A stretch of 37,863 bases of DNA from Streptomyces eurythermus (GCF_014649115.1 NZ_BMSK01000037.1:1-37863); one strand, 5' to 3'. Positions 7,106-15,623 are shown, numbered from the stretch's first letter. Numbers and translations are program-made. Notes: a model not told the origin generated them from the sequence alone.

Positions 7106-8476
7106 GTGAAGAGCGCCGTGGAGACCCTGAACCCGACCCGGGTTCGGCTCACTGTCGAGGTGCCCTTCGAGGAGCTCAAGGACAGCCTCGACGCGGCGTA
7201 CAAGAAGATCAACCAGCAGGTCACGGTGAAGGGCTTCCGCAAGGGCAAGATCCCGGCCCGCGTGATCGACCAGCGGTTCGGCCGCGGTGCGGTGCTGGAG
7301 GAGGCCGTCAACGACGCGCTGCCGAAGTTCTACACCGAGGCGGTCAACGAGGCCGAGCTCAACGTGCTGGGCCAGCCCGAGGTCGACATCACGGAGCTGA
7401 AGGACGGCGAGACGCTGAACTTCACCGCCGAGGTCGACGTCCGCCCGGCCCTCGAGATCCCGGACTACTCCGGCATCGAGGTCGAGGTCGACGCCGTCGA
7501 GGTCACCGACGAGGACGTCGAGAAGTCGGTCGAGCAGCTCCGTGAGCGCTTCGCCTCCACCACCCCGGTCGAGCGCGCGGCCGAGGAGGGCGACGTCGTC
7601 ACGATCGACCTGGAGGCCAAGGTCGACGGCGAGGTCCTGGAGGACGGCATCGCCAACGGCGTGTCCTACACCATCGGCTCCGGTGAGCTGCTGGAGGGCA
7701 TCGACGAGGCCGTGAAGGGCCTGGAGGCCGGTGGCGAGGCCACCTTCACCTCCGAGCTGAAGGGCGGCTCCGCCGCCGGCAAGGAGGCCGAGGTCACCGT
7801 CAAGGTCACCCAGGTCGCCAAGCGGGAACTGCCCGAGCTGGACGACGACTTCGCGCAGCTCGCCTCCGAGTTCGACACCCTGGAGGAGCTGAAGGCGGAC
7901 AGCCGCAAGCGCCTCGCCAACATGAAGCAGTTCGACCAGGCCACGCAGGCCCAGGAGCGCGTCCTGGAGAAGCTGCTGGAGCTGGTGGAGGTCCCCGTCC
8001 CCGAGAAGCTGCTCGAGGACGAGATCAACACCCGCAAGCACAACCTGGAGCACCACCAGCTCGCCCAGATGGGCCTCACCCTCGACAAGTACCTGGAGAT
8101 CCAGGGCAAGACCGCCGAGGAGTTCGAGACCGAGACCCGCGAGGCGGCGGTCAAGGGCATCAAGACCCAGTTCGTCCTGGACGAGCTGGTCAAGAAGGAG
8201 CAGCTCAACGTCAACCAGGAGGAGCTCACCGAGCACCTCATGCGGCGCGCCGCCTCCTCCGGCATGTCCCCCGACCAGTTCGCCCAGGCCGTCGTCGAGG
8301 GCGGCCAGGTTCCGCTCCTGGTCGGTGAGGTCGCCCGCGGCAAGGCCCTGGCCGTCGTGGTCGAGGCCGCCACGGTGAAGGACACCAACGGCGAGGTCGT
8401 CAACCTGGACGACGAGGAGGAGGAGACCGAGGCCGCCGAGGCGTCGGAGACCTCCGAGGAGAAGTCCGAGGGCTGA
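7106..8476 (+). CDS. tig: Trigger factor (ribosome-bound chaperone, peptidyl-prolyl isomerase)
   Basis: 456-residue trigger factor. The ribosome-binding domain (about 1-115) carries the signature GFRKGKIP at 43-50. The FKBP-type isomerase domain (about 155-240) contains GDVVTIDLEAKVDG and GELLEGIDEAVKGLEAG. A helical C-terminal chaperone domain follows, ending in an acidic tail (DDEEEE, then Glu/Ser-rich) typical of Streptomyces. It binds nascent chains near L23 at the tunnel exit. The start is GTG 7106, decided by AAGGAGA at 7092-7098 seven bases upstream and by the expected N-terminus VKSAVETLNPTRV. The open frame extends further upstream but without a ribosome site. It sits beside clpP1P2 and clpX, so folding and proteolysis genes form one neighbourhood. 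Confidence 0.97.
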   Translation: MKSAVETLNPTRVRLTVEVPFEELKDSLDAAYKKINQQVTVKGFRKGKIPARVIDQRFGRGAVLEEAVNDALPKFYTEAVNEAELNVLGQPEVDITELKDGETLNFTAEVDVRPALEIPDYSGIEVEVDAVEVTDEDVEKSVEQLRERFASTTPVERAAEEGDVVTIDLEAKVDGEVLEDGIANGVSYTIGSGELLEGIDEAVKGLEAGGEATFTSELKGGSAAGKEAEVTVKVTQVAKRELPELDDDFAQLASEFDTLEELKADSRKRLANMKQFDQATQAQERVLEKLLELVEVPVPEKLLEDEINTRKHNLEHHQLAQMGLTLDKYLEIQGKTAEEFETETREAAVKGIKTQFVLDELVKKEQLNVNQEELTEHLMRRAASSGMSPDQFAQAVVEGGQVPLLVGEVARGKALAVVVEAATVKDTNGEVVNLDDEEEETEAAEASETSEEKSEG

Positions 8477-8513
8477 GGGGCGCGAGCCCTGCGGCGCCGG
8501 TAAGGCCGTAGAG

Positions 8514-8542
8514 CGGGCCCCGGGGACTGTCCCCGGGGCCCG
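8514..8542 (+). terminator. tig terminator
   Basis: CGGGCCCCGGGGA (8514-8526), loop CTG, TCCCCGGGGCCCG (8530-8542): a perfect 13-bp stem starting 37 bases past the tig stop. There is no U tract, which is usual in Streptomyces. Confidence 0.75.
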
Positions 8543-8644
8543 TTGGCGTACACCGGGGCCCGCGGCCGGCCCGAGGAGCGCGGGCGCGCCCCGACGACCG
8601 CCGCACCGCCCCCGCCCGATGTCCGGCGAAAGCCCCCCGCGCTA

Positions 8645-8658
8645 CGCCCCCGGCGAAC
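8645..8658 (-). promoter_or_regulatory. ClgR-type operator upstream of clpP1P2
   Basis: On the minus strand the sequence reads GTTCGC-N5-GCG, which as I recall is the published Streptomyces ClgR binding motif for the clpP1 clpP2, clpC1 and lon promoters. It lies about 39 bp upstream of the TAGGGT -10-like hexamer, a plausible site for an activator. Confidence 0.6.
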
Positions 8659-8696
8659 ACTCCCATCTCCGGGATTCCCCGAAGGAGGCTGAGCGT

Positions 8697-8702
8697 TAGG
8701 GT
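8697..8702 (+). promoter_or_regulatory. Candidate -10 of the clpP1P2 promoter
   Basis: TAGGGT matches TANNNT. No good -35 is seen at the expected distance (ATTCCC at 8674), as expected if transcription needs the activator ClgR. It would give a leader of roughly 100 bases before clpP1. Confidence 0.35.
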
Positions 8703-8805
8703 CCATGAATACGGGGGCAGGGGAGTCTCCTGAAACCCCCCGCCAAGCCTCCGGCAGGACGACGTGAGACGGCCCGGCGCCGTCGTAAGACGAGCAGGTG
8801 GATAC

Positions 8806-9423
8806 GTGACGAATCTGATGCCCTCCGCCGCCGGCGAGCCTTCCATCGGTGGTGGCCTCGGCGACCAGGTCTACAACCGGCTGCTCAACGAGCGGATCAT
8901 CTTCCTCGGCCAGCAGGTTGACGACGACATCGCCAACAAGATCACGGCGCAGCTGCTGCTCCTTGCCGCCGATCCGGACAAGGACATCTACCTCTACATC
9001 AACAGCCCCGGCGGCTCGGTGACGGCCGGCATGGCGATCTACGACACCATGCAGTACATCCCGAACGACGTGGTCACCATCGCGATGGGCATGGCGGCCT
9101 CGATGGGCCAGTTCCTGCTCACCGGCGGCAGCGCCGGCAAGCGCTTCGCCCTGCCGCACGCGGACATCATGATGCACCAGGGCTCCGCCGGCCTCGGCGG
9201 TACGGTCTCGGACATCAAGATCCAGGCCGAGTACCTGATGCGCACCAAGAAGCGCATGTCGGAGCTGACCGCGTTCCACTCCGGTCAGTCCGTCGAGACG
9301 ATCATCCGCGACGGCGACCGCGACCGCTGGTTCACCCCGGAAGAGGCCAAGGAGTACGGTCTCATTGACGAGATCATCACGCACGCCTCGGGTGTTCCGG
9401 GAGGCGGCGGCACCGGTGCCTGA
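8806..9423 (+). CDS. clpP1: ATP-dependent Clp protease proteolytic subunit 1
   Basis: 205-residue ClpP serine peptidase, one of two adjacent paralogues that in Streptomyces work with ClpX and ClpC ATPases. The catalytic triad is visible: Ser99 in MAASMGQ, His124 in IMMHQGSAGL, and Asp173 in DGDRDRW. YINSPGGS at 64-71 is the substrate-binding strand. The short N-terminal propeptide (MTNLMPSAAGEPSIGG) is glycine-rich and probably processed. GTG 8806 was chosen because AGGTG is five bases upstream and because the product then begins like known Streptomyces ClpP1. Upstream in-frame codons lack a ribosome site. clpP2 follows after 67 bp, almost certainly co-transcribed. Confidence 0.96.
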   Translation: MTNLMPSAAGEPSIGGGLGDQVYNRLLNERIIFLGQQVDDDIANKITAQLLLLAADPDKDIYLYINSPGGSVTAGMAIYDTMQYIPNDVVTIAMGMAASMGQFLLTGGSAGKRFALPHADIMMHQGSAGLGGTVSDIKIQAEYLMRTKKRMSELTAFHSGQSVETIIRDGDRDRWFTPEEAKEYGLIDEIITHASGVPGGGGTGA

Positions 9424-9490
9424 CCGGCCCGGCCACGCCACGCACCGCCGAGACACCAGCCCCCCGAACGCCACCAGGACGGTGAACCCC

Positions 9491-10156
9491 ATGAGCAACT
9501 TCCCCGGCGCCGCCAGCGGCATGTACGAGGGCCCCCGGCCCGACAGCCGCTACGTCATCCCGCGCTTCGTCGAGCGCACCTCCCAGGGCATCCGCGAGTA
9601 CGACCCGTACGCGAAGCTCTTCGAGGAGCGCGTGATCTTCCTGGGCGTCCAGATCGACGACGCCTCCGCCAACGACGTCATGGCGCAGCTGCTGTGCCTG
9701 GAGTCGATGGACCCCGACCGGGACATCTCGATCTACATCAACAGCCCCGGCGGCGACATGACCGCGCTGACGGCGATCTACGACACGATGCAGTTCGTGA
9801 AGCCCGACATCCAGACGGTCTGCATGGGTCAGGCGGCCTCCGCCGCGGCCATCCTGCTGGCCGCCGGCACGCCCGGCAAGCGCATGGCGCTGCCGAACTC
9901 CCGGGTGCTGATCCACCAGCCGGCCGGTTCCACCGGCCGCGGTCAGCTCTCCGACCTCGAGATCATCGCCAACGAGTTCACCCGGATGCGCGAGCAGCTG
10001 GAGAACATGCTGGCCAAGCACTCGAACCGGCCGCTCGAGAAGGTCCGCGAGGACATCGAGCGCGACAAGATCCTCACGGCCGAGGAGGCGCTGGAGTACG
10101 GCCTCGTCGACCAGATCATCTCCACCCGCAAGCTGAACAACGCCGCCGTCCGCTGA
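9491..10156 (+). CDS. clpP2: ATP-dependent Clp protease proteolytic subunit 2
   Basis: 221-residue ClpP paralogue. Triad: Ser117 in GQAASAAA, His142 in LIHQPAG, Asp192 in ERDKIL; YINSPGGD at 82-89. The N-terminus (about 38 residues before DPYAKLFEERVIF) is longer than in ClpP1 and likely self-processed. Actinobacterial ClpP1 and ClpP2 usually form a mixed tetradecamer, so the two products are expected to act together. ATG 9491 has AGGACGG eight bases upstream; an in-frame GTG at 9482 has the purine tract too close. A hairpin downstream (10177-10224) separates it from clpX. Confidence 0.96.
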   Translation: MSNFPGAASGMYEGPRPDSRYVIPRFVERTSQGIREYDPYAKLFEERVIFLGVQIDDASANDVMAQLLCLESMDPDRDISIYINSPGGDMTALTAIYDTMQFVKPDIQTVCMGQAASAAAILLAAGTPGKRMALPNSRVLIHQPAGSTGRGQLSDLEIIANEFTRMREQLENMLAKHSNRPLEKVREDIERDKILTAEEALEYGLVDQIISTRKLNNAAVR

Positions 10157-10176
10157 CGCGGAACGCGGCACTCCGA

Positions 10177-10224
10177 GCCCCCCTTGGCACGGCGCACGGC
10201 AAAGTGAACCCTGCCAAGGGGGGC
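10177..10224 (+). terminator. Hairpin between clpP2 and clpX
   Basis: GCCCCCCTTGGCA (10177-10189) pairs perfectly with TGCCAAGGGGGGC (10212-10224) around a 22-base loop. It begins 20 bases after the clpP2 stop and may terminate or attenuate transcription into clpX, which would then rely on its own promoter in the remaining 100 bp. Confidence 0.6.
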
Positions 10225-10326
10225 CCGAACACCGGGCCCGGCAAGGTACCGTCGGACATAAGGCAGCACCAGGAGCCGCTGGACTCACGACGTCCAGGCG
10301 TCTCCCAGGCGAAGGGGAAGCACACC

Positions 10327-11613
10327 GTGGCACGCATCGGTGACGGCGGCGATCTGCTCAAGTGCTCGTTCTGCGGCAAGAGCCAGAAGCAGGTCAAGAA
10401 GCTCATCGCAGGGCCCGGTGTGTACATCTGCGACGAGTGCATCGATCTCTGTAACGAGATCATCGAGGAAGAGCTCGCGGAGACCAGCGAGGTGCGCTGG
10501 GAGGAGCTTCCCAAGCCGCGCGAGATCTACGAGTTCCTCGAGGGCTACGTGGTCGGCCAGGAGGCCGCCAAGAAGGCCCTCTCGGTCGCGGTGTACAACC
10601 ACTACAAGCGGGTCCAGGCGGGCGAGAACGGCGGCGCGAGCGGCCGGGACGACGCGATCGAACTGGCGAAGTCCAACATCCTGCTGCTCGGCCCCACCGG
10701 CTCCGGCAAGACCCTGCTGGCGCAGACCCTGGCGCGCATGCTGAACGTCCCGTTCGCGATCGCCGACGCCACGGCGCTGACCGAGGCGGGCTATGTCGGC
10801 GAGGACGTCGAGAACATCCTGCTGAAGCTGATCCAGGCGGCGGACTACGACGTCAAGAAGGCCGAGACCGGGATCATCTACATCGACGAGATCGACAAGG
10901 TCGCCCGCAAGAGCGAGAACCCGTCGATCACCCGGGACGTGAGCGGCGAGGGCGTCCAGCAGGCGCTGCTGAAGATCCTGGAGGGGACGACGGCCTCGGT
11001 CCCGCCGCAGGGCGGCCGCAAGCACCCGCACCAGGAGTTCATCCAGATCGACACGACGAACGTGCTGTTCATCGTGGGCGGTGCCTTCGCGGGCCTGGAG
11101 AAGATCATCGAGGCCCGGGCCGGCGCCAAGGGCATCGGCTTCGGCGCGACGATCCTGTCCAAGCGCGAGCTGGAGGCCAAGGACGTCTTCGAGGACGTCA
11201 TGCCGGAGGACCTGGTCAAGTTCGGCATGATCCCCGAGTTCATCGGCCGGCTCCCCGTGATCACGTCCGTGCACAACCTGGACCGCGAGGCGCTGCTGAA
11301 GATCCTGGTCGAGCCGCGCAACGCCCTGGTCAAGCAGTACCAGCGCCTGTTCGAACTCGACGGCGTGGAGCTGGACTTCGAGCGCGAGGCGCTGGAGGCC
11401 ATCGCCGACCAGGCCATCCTCCGCCAGACCGGTGCCCGTGGCCTGCGCGCCATCATGGAGGAGGTCCTCCAGGGCGTGATGTACGAGGTGCCGTCCCGCA
11501 AGGACGTGGCCCGCGTGGTCATCACCGCCGACGTGGTCCTCTCCAACGTCAACCCCACCCTGATCCCGCGCGACGCCCGCGGCCGGGGTTCGGGGGAGCA
11601 GAAGACGGCGTGA
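10327..11613 (+). CDS. clpX: ClpX, ATP-dependent unfoldase of the Clp protease
   Basis: 428-residue AAA+ unfoldase that feeds substrates to ClpP. The N-terminal zinc-binding domain has Cys13, Cys16, Cys35 and Cys38. Walker A is GPTGSGKT (122-129), Walker B IIYIDEID (183-190), pore loops GYVG (155-158) and RKH (231-233), and the ClpP-docking loop contains IGF (270-272). The C-terminal small domain ends in a short basic tail. The start is GTG 10327: AAGGGGA lies eight bases upstream, and the zinc finger begins right after. The open frame continues far upstream in the same phase but without coding character. It converges on the PGPYGQ-repeat gene across a strong terminator. Confidence 0.97.
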   Translation: MARIGDGGDLLKCSFCGKSQKQVKKLIAGPGVYICDECIDLCNEIIEEELAETSEVRWEELPKPREIYEFLEGYVVGQEAAKKALSVAVYNHYKRVQAGENGGASGRDDAIELAKSNILLLGPTGSGKTLLAQTLARMLNVPFAIADATALTEAGYVGEDVENILLKLIQAADYDVKKAETGIIYIDEIDKVARKSENPSITRDVSGEGVQQALLKILEGTTASVPPQGGRKHPHQEFIQIDTTNVLFIVGGAFAGLEKIIEARAGAKGIGFGATILSKRELEAKDVFEDVMPEDLVKFGMIPEFIGRLPVITSVHNLDREALLKILVEPRNALVKQYQRLFELDGVELDFEREALEAIADQAILRQTGARGLRAIMEEVLQGVMYEVPSRKDVARVVITADVVLSNVNPTLIPRDARGRGSGEQKTA

Positions 11614-11634
11614 CCGCCGGACGCACACGGTAGA

Positions 11635-11670
11635 CGAAGGGGCCCCGGTCGACCGACCGGGGCCCCTTCG
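11635..11670. terminator. Bidirectional terminator between convergent genes
   Basis: CGAAGGGGCCCCGGTC (11635-11650) pairs perfectly with GACCGGGGCCCCTTCG (11655-11670) around a 4-base loop. It serves clpX on the plus strand and the membrane protein gene on the minus strand. Confidence 0.85.
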
Positions 11671-11686
11671 TCCGTAGCGGAAGCCG

Positions 11687-12691
11687 TCAGGCCTTCACGC
11701 GCACCGCGCCGCGGAACTTGGCGGTGAGTTCCGCGTCGGCCGCCGGGTCGCTGCTCCGGCCCGCCGCGAGGTTGGCGACGTCCACCGGCATGACCAGGCC
11801 GAGGGTGCTGTGGTCACCCCAGATGCAGATGCTGATCGTCACGTCCTTCGGCCCGCCGTTGCTCGCGCCGGTGGGGGCGCTGGCCTGCTGGCACTTGAGG
11901 ACCGCGCCGTCGAGCCCGGCCGGCGAGTACGCCTTCGGCTCGCCGGTGAGGGTGACCTCGCTGTCCTTCTCCTCCAGGGCCTTGGTCTTCATGTAGGCGA
12001 ACATCGCGTCGACGGTCTTCTCGGGGTCGTCGATCGTGCCGTACACACCGCCGAACTGGATCATCTTCTTGCTCAGCGGGTTGTCGTCGTTGCCGGACTC
12101 GTACTTCGCGCTGACGTCCTTCGGATCGTGCACGCCCCACTTCTCGGCGTCCTTCAGATCCTGCTTGGTCATCGTGTCGCTGTCGCCGTCCTTCTTCTTG
12201 TACTCGGTCAGCACCGTCGCCGGCGTCGTCAGCTTGTGCGGGCCGTCGTCCGCGACCCCGCCCCCGCTGCTGCCGCCGAGCACGAAGTACCCGCCGACCG
12301 CCAGTGCGGCCACCACGGCCACCGCGCCGATGATCAGACCGGTCTTCTTCTTCCCGCCGGCCGGCTGCGGCGGCTGCGGCGGGACGCCGTAGGGCTGCTG
12401 GCCGTAGGGGTTCGGCTGCTGGCCGTAGGGTGCCGGCTGCTGGCCGTACGGGCCGGGCTGCGGGGGCATGCCCTGCGGGGCGCCCTGCGGCGGCGTGCCC
12501 TGCTGCGGGTAGCCGTATCCGGGCTGCGGCGCCGGAGGGGCCTGCTGGGGGTAGCCGTAGCCGGGCTGGGGAGCCTGCGGCTGCTGGCCGTAGGGGCCCG
12601 GCTGGCCGTACGGCCCAGGCTGCCCCGGCTGGCCGTACGGTCCCGGCTGCTGGGGCGGCTGGCCGTACGGGCCCGGCTGGTTGTTGCTCAT
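11687..12691 (-). CDS. Membrane-anchored extracytoplasmic protein with PGPYGQ-repeat N-terminus
   Basis: 334-residue protein of unknown function. Residues 1-110 are a low-complexity cytosolic region with repeated PGPYGQ, QPGYGYPQQ and PYGQQP units. After GGKKK comes one membrane helix (TGLIIGAVAVVAALAVGGYFVLGG, broken after about 24 residues). The outer part (about 140-334) contains a folded-looking domain with two cysteines (KCQQ and ICIW). No lipobox is seen. The layout resembles many Streptomyces single-pass proteins in which the Pro/Gln-rich tail faces the cytoplasm. The start ATG 12691 is supported by GGAGGGG nine bases upstream. Divergent from valS. Confidence 0.85.
   Translation of the reverse strand: MSNNQPGPYGQPPQQPGPYGQPGQPGPYGQPGPYGQQPQAPQPGYGYPQQAPPAPQPGYGYPQQGTPPQGAPQGMPPQPGPYGQQPAPYGQQPNPYGQQPYGVPPQPPQPAGGKKKTGLIIGAVAVVAALAVGGYFVLGGSSGGGVADDGPHKLTTPATVLTEYKKKDGDSDTMTKQDLKDAEKWGVHDPKDVSAKYESGNDDNPLSKKMIQFGGVYGTIDDPEKTVDAMFAYMKTKALEEKDSEVTLTGEPKAYSPAGLDGAVLKCQQASAPTGASNGGPKDVTISICIWGDHSTLGLVMPVDVANLAAGRSSDPAADAELTAKFRGAVRVKA
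12365..12685. repeat. Degenerate in-gene tandem repeats (PGPYGQ coding)
   Basis: Short GC-rich units resembling GGCCGTACGGGCCCGGCTG recur about ten times, in phase with the PGPYGQ and PYGQQP codons of the gene at 11687-12691. Unit lengths of 15-30 bp and codon phasing show they are protein repeats. Confidence 0.75.
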
Positions 12692-12828
12692 TCCTGGGTT
12701 CCCCTCCAGAAGCTTATGTGTTCCTGACATCCTGGCCCAGGTCCGGGACACGCCCGGCACCGGGGGCCGCACCGTTACAGAACACGCGCGTTTCGGGACC
12801 GCCCCGTGACACCTCTAAACTGACCACC

Positions 12829-15453
12829 GTGACCGACAACGCTCAGCAGCAGCCCCCAGCGCCCGACACCGAACTGCCGACCCAGTACGCGCCGGCCGAT
12901 GTAGAGGGGCCGTTGTACGAGCGCTGGGTAGAGCGGGGTTACTTCGACGCGGACGCCAAGAGCGACAAGCCGCCGTACACCATCGTCATCCCGCCGCCGA
13001 ACGTCACCGGCAGCCTGCACCTCGGGCACGCCTTCGAGCACACCCTGATCGACGCGCTCACCCGCCGCAAGCGCATGCAGGGCTACGAGACGCTGTGGCA
13101 GCCCGGCATGGACCACGCCGGCATCGCCACGCAGAACGTGGTCGAGCGCGAGCTGGCCAAGGAGGGCAAGTCCCGCCACGACCTGGGCCGCGAGGCCTTC
13201 GTGGAGCGCGTCTGGCAGTGGAAGGCCGAGTCCGGCGGCCAGATCAGCGGCCAGATGCGCCGCCTCGGCGACGGCGTCGCCTGGTCCCGCGAGCGCTTCA
13301 CCATGGACGAGGGCCTGTCCCAGGCCGTCCAGACCATCTTCAAGAAGCTCTACGACGACGAGCTGATCTACCGCGCCGAGCGCATCATCAACTGGTGCCC
13401 GCGCTGTCTGACGGCCATCTCGGACATCGAGGTGGAGTACCAGGACGACGACGGCGAGCTGGTCTCCATGCGCTATGGCGACGGGGAGGACTCCATCGTC
13501 GTGGCCACCACCCGCGCCGAGACGATGCTCGGTGACACGGCCGTCGCCGTCCACCCCGACGACGAGCGCTACAAGCACCTCGTCGGCAAGCTCATCCGGC
13601 TCCCGCTGACCGACCGCTCCATCCCGGTCGTCGCCGACACCCACGTCGACCCCGAGTTCGGCACGGGTGCCGTCAAGGTCACCCCGGCCCACGACCCGAA
13701 CGACTTCGAGATCGGCCAGCGCCACGACCTGCCGTCCATCACGGTGATGGACGAGCACGCCGTCATCACCGTGCACGGCCCCTTCCAGGGCATGGACCGC
13801 CTGGAGGCCCGCTCGGCGATCGTCGGCGCGCTGCGCGCCGAGGGCCGGATCGTCGCCGAGAAGCGGCCCTACGTCCACTCCGTCGGCCACTGCTCGCGCT
13901 GCAAGACCACCATCGAGCCGCGCCTGTCCATGCAGTGGTGGGTGAAGGTCGGCCCGCTGGCCAAGGCCGCCGGCGACGCCGTCCGCGACGGCAAGGTCAA
14001 GATCCATCCGCAGGAGATGGAGAAGCGGTACTTCGACTGGGTCGACAACCTCCACGACTGGTGCATCTCGCGCCAGCTGTGGTGGGGCCACCGCATCCCG
14101 GTCTGGTACGGCCCGAACGGCGAGGTCGTCTGCGTCGGCCCCGACGAGGAACCGCCGAGCGGCGAGGGCTGGCACCAGGACACCGACGTCCTCGACACCT
14201 GGTTCTCCTCCGGCCTGTGGCCGTTCTCCACCCTCGGCTGGCCCGAGCGGACCGACTCGCTCGCGAAGTTCTACCCGAACTCCGTCCTGGTCACCGGCTA
14301 CGACATCCTCTTCTTCTGGGTCGCCCGGATGATGATGTTCGGCCTGTACGCGATGGACGGCACCCCGCCGTTCCACACCATCGCCCTGCACGGCATGGTC
14401 CGCGACCAGTTCGGCAAGAAGATGTCGAAGTCCTTCGGCAACGCGGTCAACCCGCTGGACTGGATGGACAAGTACGGCTCCGACGCCCTGCGCTTCACCC
14501 TGGCCCGCGGCGCCAACCCGGGCGTGGACGTGCCGATCGGCGAGGACTGGGTCCAAGGCTCGCGCAACTTCGCCAACAAGATCTGGAACGCGACCCGCTT
14601 CGCGCTGATGAACGGCGCGACGGTCCAGGGCCCGCTGCCGGACCCGGCGAAGATGTCCGCGACCGACCGCTGGATCCTCTCCCGCCTGAACTCGGTCGTC
14701 GCCGAAGTCGACGCCTACTACGACGACTTCCAGTTCGCCAAGCTCTCCGACGCCCTCTTCCACTTCGCGTGGGACGAGGTCTTCGACTGGTACGTGGAGC
14801 TGTCCAAGACCGTCTTCCAGGCGGGCGGCGAGCAGGCCGAGGTCGGCAAGCGGGTCCTCGGCGAGGTCCTCGACGTCACGCTGAGGCTGCTGCACCCGGT
14901 GGTCCCGTTCGTCACGGAGACCCTGTGGACCACGCTGACCGGCGGCGAGTCGGTCGTGATCGCCGACTGGCCGACCGACAGCGGCTTCCGGGACGCGGCG
15001 GCCGAGCAGGAGATCTCCACCCTCCAGTCGGTCATCACCGAGGTCCGCCGCTTCCGCGCCGACCAGGGCCTCCAGCCCGGCCAGCGGGTCCCGGCCCGGC
15101 TGTCCCTCGACGGCACGGCCCTCGCCCCGCACGAGGCGGCCATCCGCCAGCTGCTGCGGCTCCAGCCCGAGGGGGAGTCCTTCACGGCCACGGCGACCCT
15201 GCCGGTGGCGGGCGCGGAGGTCGCGCTCGACCTCTCCGGCACGATCGACGTCGCAGCGGAGCGCAAGCGCCTGGCGAAGGATCTGGCGGCGGCCCAGAAG
15301 GAGCGCCAGCAGGCCGAGGCCAAGCTCGGCAACGAGGCGTTCCTCGCCAAGGCCCCGGACCACGTCGTGGACAAGATCCGCACCCGCCTGGCCAAGGCGG
15401 ACGAGGACATCGCCCGCATCACCGCCCAGCTGGAGAAGCTGCCGCAGGCGTGA
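12829..15453 (+). CDS. valS: Valyl-tRNA synthetase
   Basis: 874-residue class Ia synthetase charging tRNA-Val. The HIGH motif is HLGH (64-67, within PPPNVTGSLHLGHAF), and the KMSKS motif is at 531-535. The CP1 editing domain (about 190-370) includes ATTRAETMLGDTAV and GTGAVKVTPAHD. The anticodon-binding domain follows, then a C-terminal coiled-coil arm (about 805-874) rich in KRLAKDLAAAQKERQQAEAK. Starting at GTG 12829 gives the expected length and N-terminus. There is no Shine-Dalgarno; TAAACT at 12816-12821 ends exactly seven bases before the start, so the mRNA is probably leaderless. No T-box leader is visible. Confidence 0.97.
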   Translation: MTDNAQQQPPAPDTELPTQYAPADVEGPLYERWVERGYFDADAKSDKPPYTIVIPPPNVTGSLHLGHAFEHTLIDALTRRKRMQGYETLWQPGMDHAGIATQNVVERELAKEGKSRHDLGREAFVERVWQWKAESGGQISGQMRRLGDGVAWSRERFTMDEGLSQAVQTIFKKLYDDELIYRAERIINWCPRCLTAISDIEVEYQDDDGELVSMRYGDGEDSIVVATTRAETMLGDTAVAVHPDDERYKHLVGKLIRLPLTDRSIPVVADTHVDPEFGTGAVKVTPAHDPNDFEIGQRHDLPSITVMDEHAVITVHGPFQGMDRLEARSAIVGALRAEGRIVAEKRPYVHSVGHCSRCKTTIEPRLSMQWWVKVGPLAKAAGDAVRDGKVKIHPQEMEKRYFDWVDNLHDWCISRQLWWGHRIPVWYGPNGEVVCVGPDEEPPSGEGWHQDTDVLDTWFSSGLWPFSTLGWPERTDSLAKFYPNSVLVTGYDILFFWVARMMMFGLYAMDGTPPFHTIALHGMVRDQFGKKMSKSFGNAVNPLDWMDKYGSDALRFTLARGANPGVDVPIGEDWVQGSRNFANKIWNATRFALMNGATVQGPLPDPAKMSATDRWILSRLNSVVAEVDAYYDDFQFAKLSDALFHFAWDEVFDWYVELSKTVFQAGGEQAEVGKRVLGEVLDVTLRLLHPVVPFVTETLWTTLTGGESVVIADWPTDSGFRDAAAEQEISTLQSVITEVRRFRADQGLQPGQRVPARLSLDGTALAPHEAAIRQLLRLQPEGESFTATATLPVAGAEVALDLSGTIDVAAERKRLAKDLAAAQKERQQAEAKLGNEAFLAKAPDHVVDKIRTRLAKADEDIARITAQLEKLPQA

Positions 15454-15461
15454 CCCCCGTA

Positions 15462-15499
15462 CGAAAGCCCCCGGTGCCGGTGAGCGCCGGGGGCTTTCG
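15462..15499 (+). terminator. valS terminator
   Basis: CGAAAGCCCCCGG (15462-15474) pairs with CCGGGGGCTTTCG (15487-15499), a perfect 13-bp stem starting 8 bases after the valS stop. Confidence 0.8.
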
Positions 15500-15510
15500 C
15501 GTGCCCCGTC

Positions 15511-15531
15511 AGGGGCGCGGGGAACCGCGCG
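15511..15531. repeat. Copy of a dispersed Streptomyces intergenic motif
   Basis: AGGGGCGCGGGGAAC followed by CGCGCG matches, to my memory, a short sequence found many times between genes in Streptomyces genomes. It sits just after the valS terminator and can form a small GC-rich stem. Only one copy is seen in this window. Confidence 0.4.
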
Positions 15532-15623
15532 GAGCGACCGGCCCGCACTCCCCGGCCACTCCCTTCCACAGGCGCGCCAAGCCACCGCACCCTTTGTCAG
15601 CCGGTCTCCGTAGACTGGGCACC

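Larger units (their letters stand above)
8477..8805. other. 329-bp tig-clpP1 intergenic region
   Basis: Non-coding. It holds a strong terminator for tig (8514-8542), a sequence matching the ClgR operator (8645-8658), a TAGGGT -10-like hexamer (8697-8702) and about 100 bp of leader before clpP1. Confidence 0.6.

Noticed and set aside
12365..12685. Possible CRISPR-like array
   Set aside because: Repeats are in codon phase with a protein, vary in sequence and length, and have no unique spacers.
12692..12828. T-box riboswitch upstream of valS
   Set aside because: The gap is only 137 bp, has no T-box core or antiterminator, and valS appears leaderless.
12775..15585. 936-codon minus-strand open frame opposite valS
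   Set aside because: Shadow frame produced by high third-position GC of valS; low-complexity Val/Leu/Gly/Arg product with no motif.
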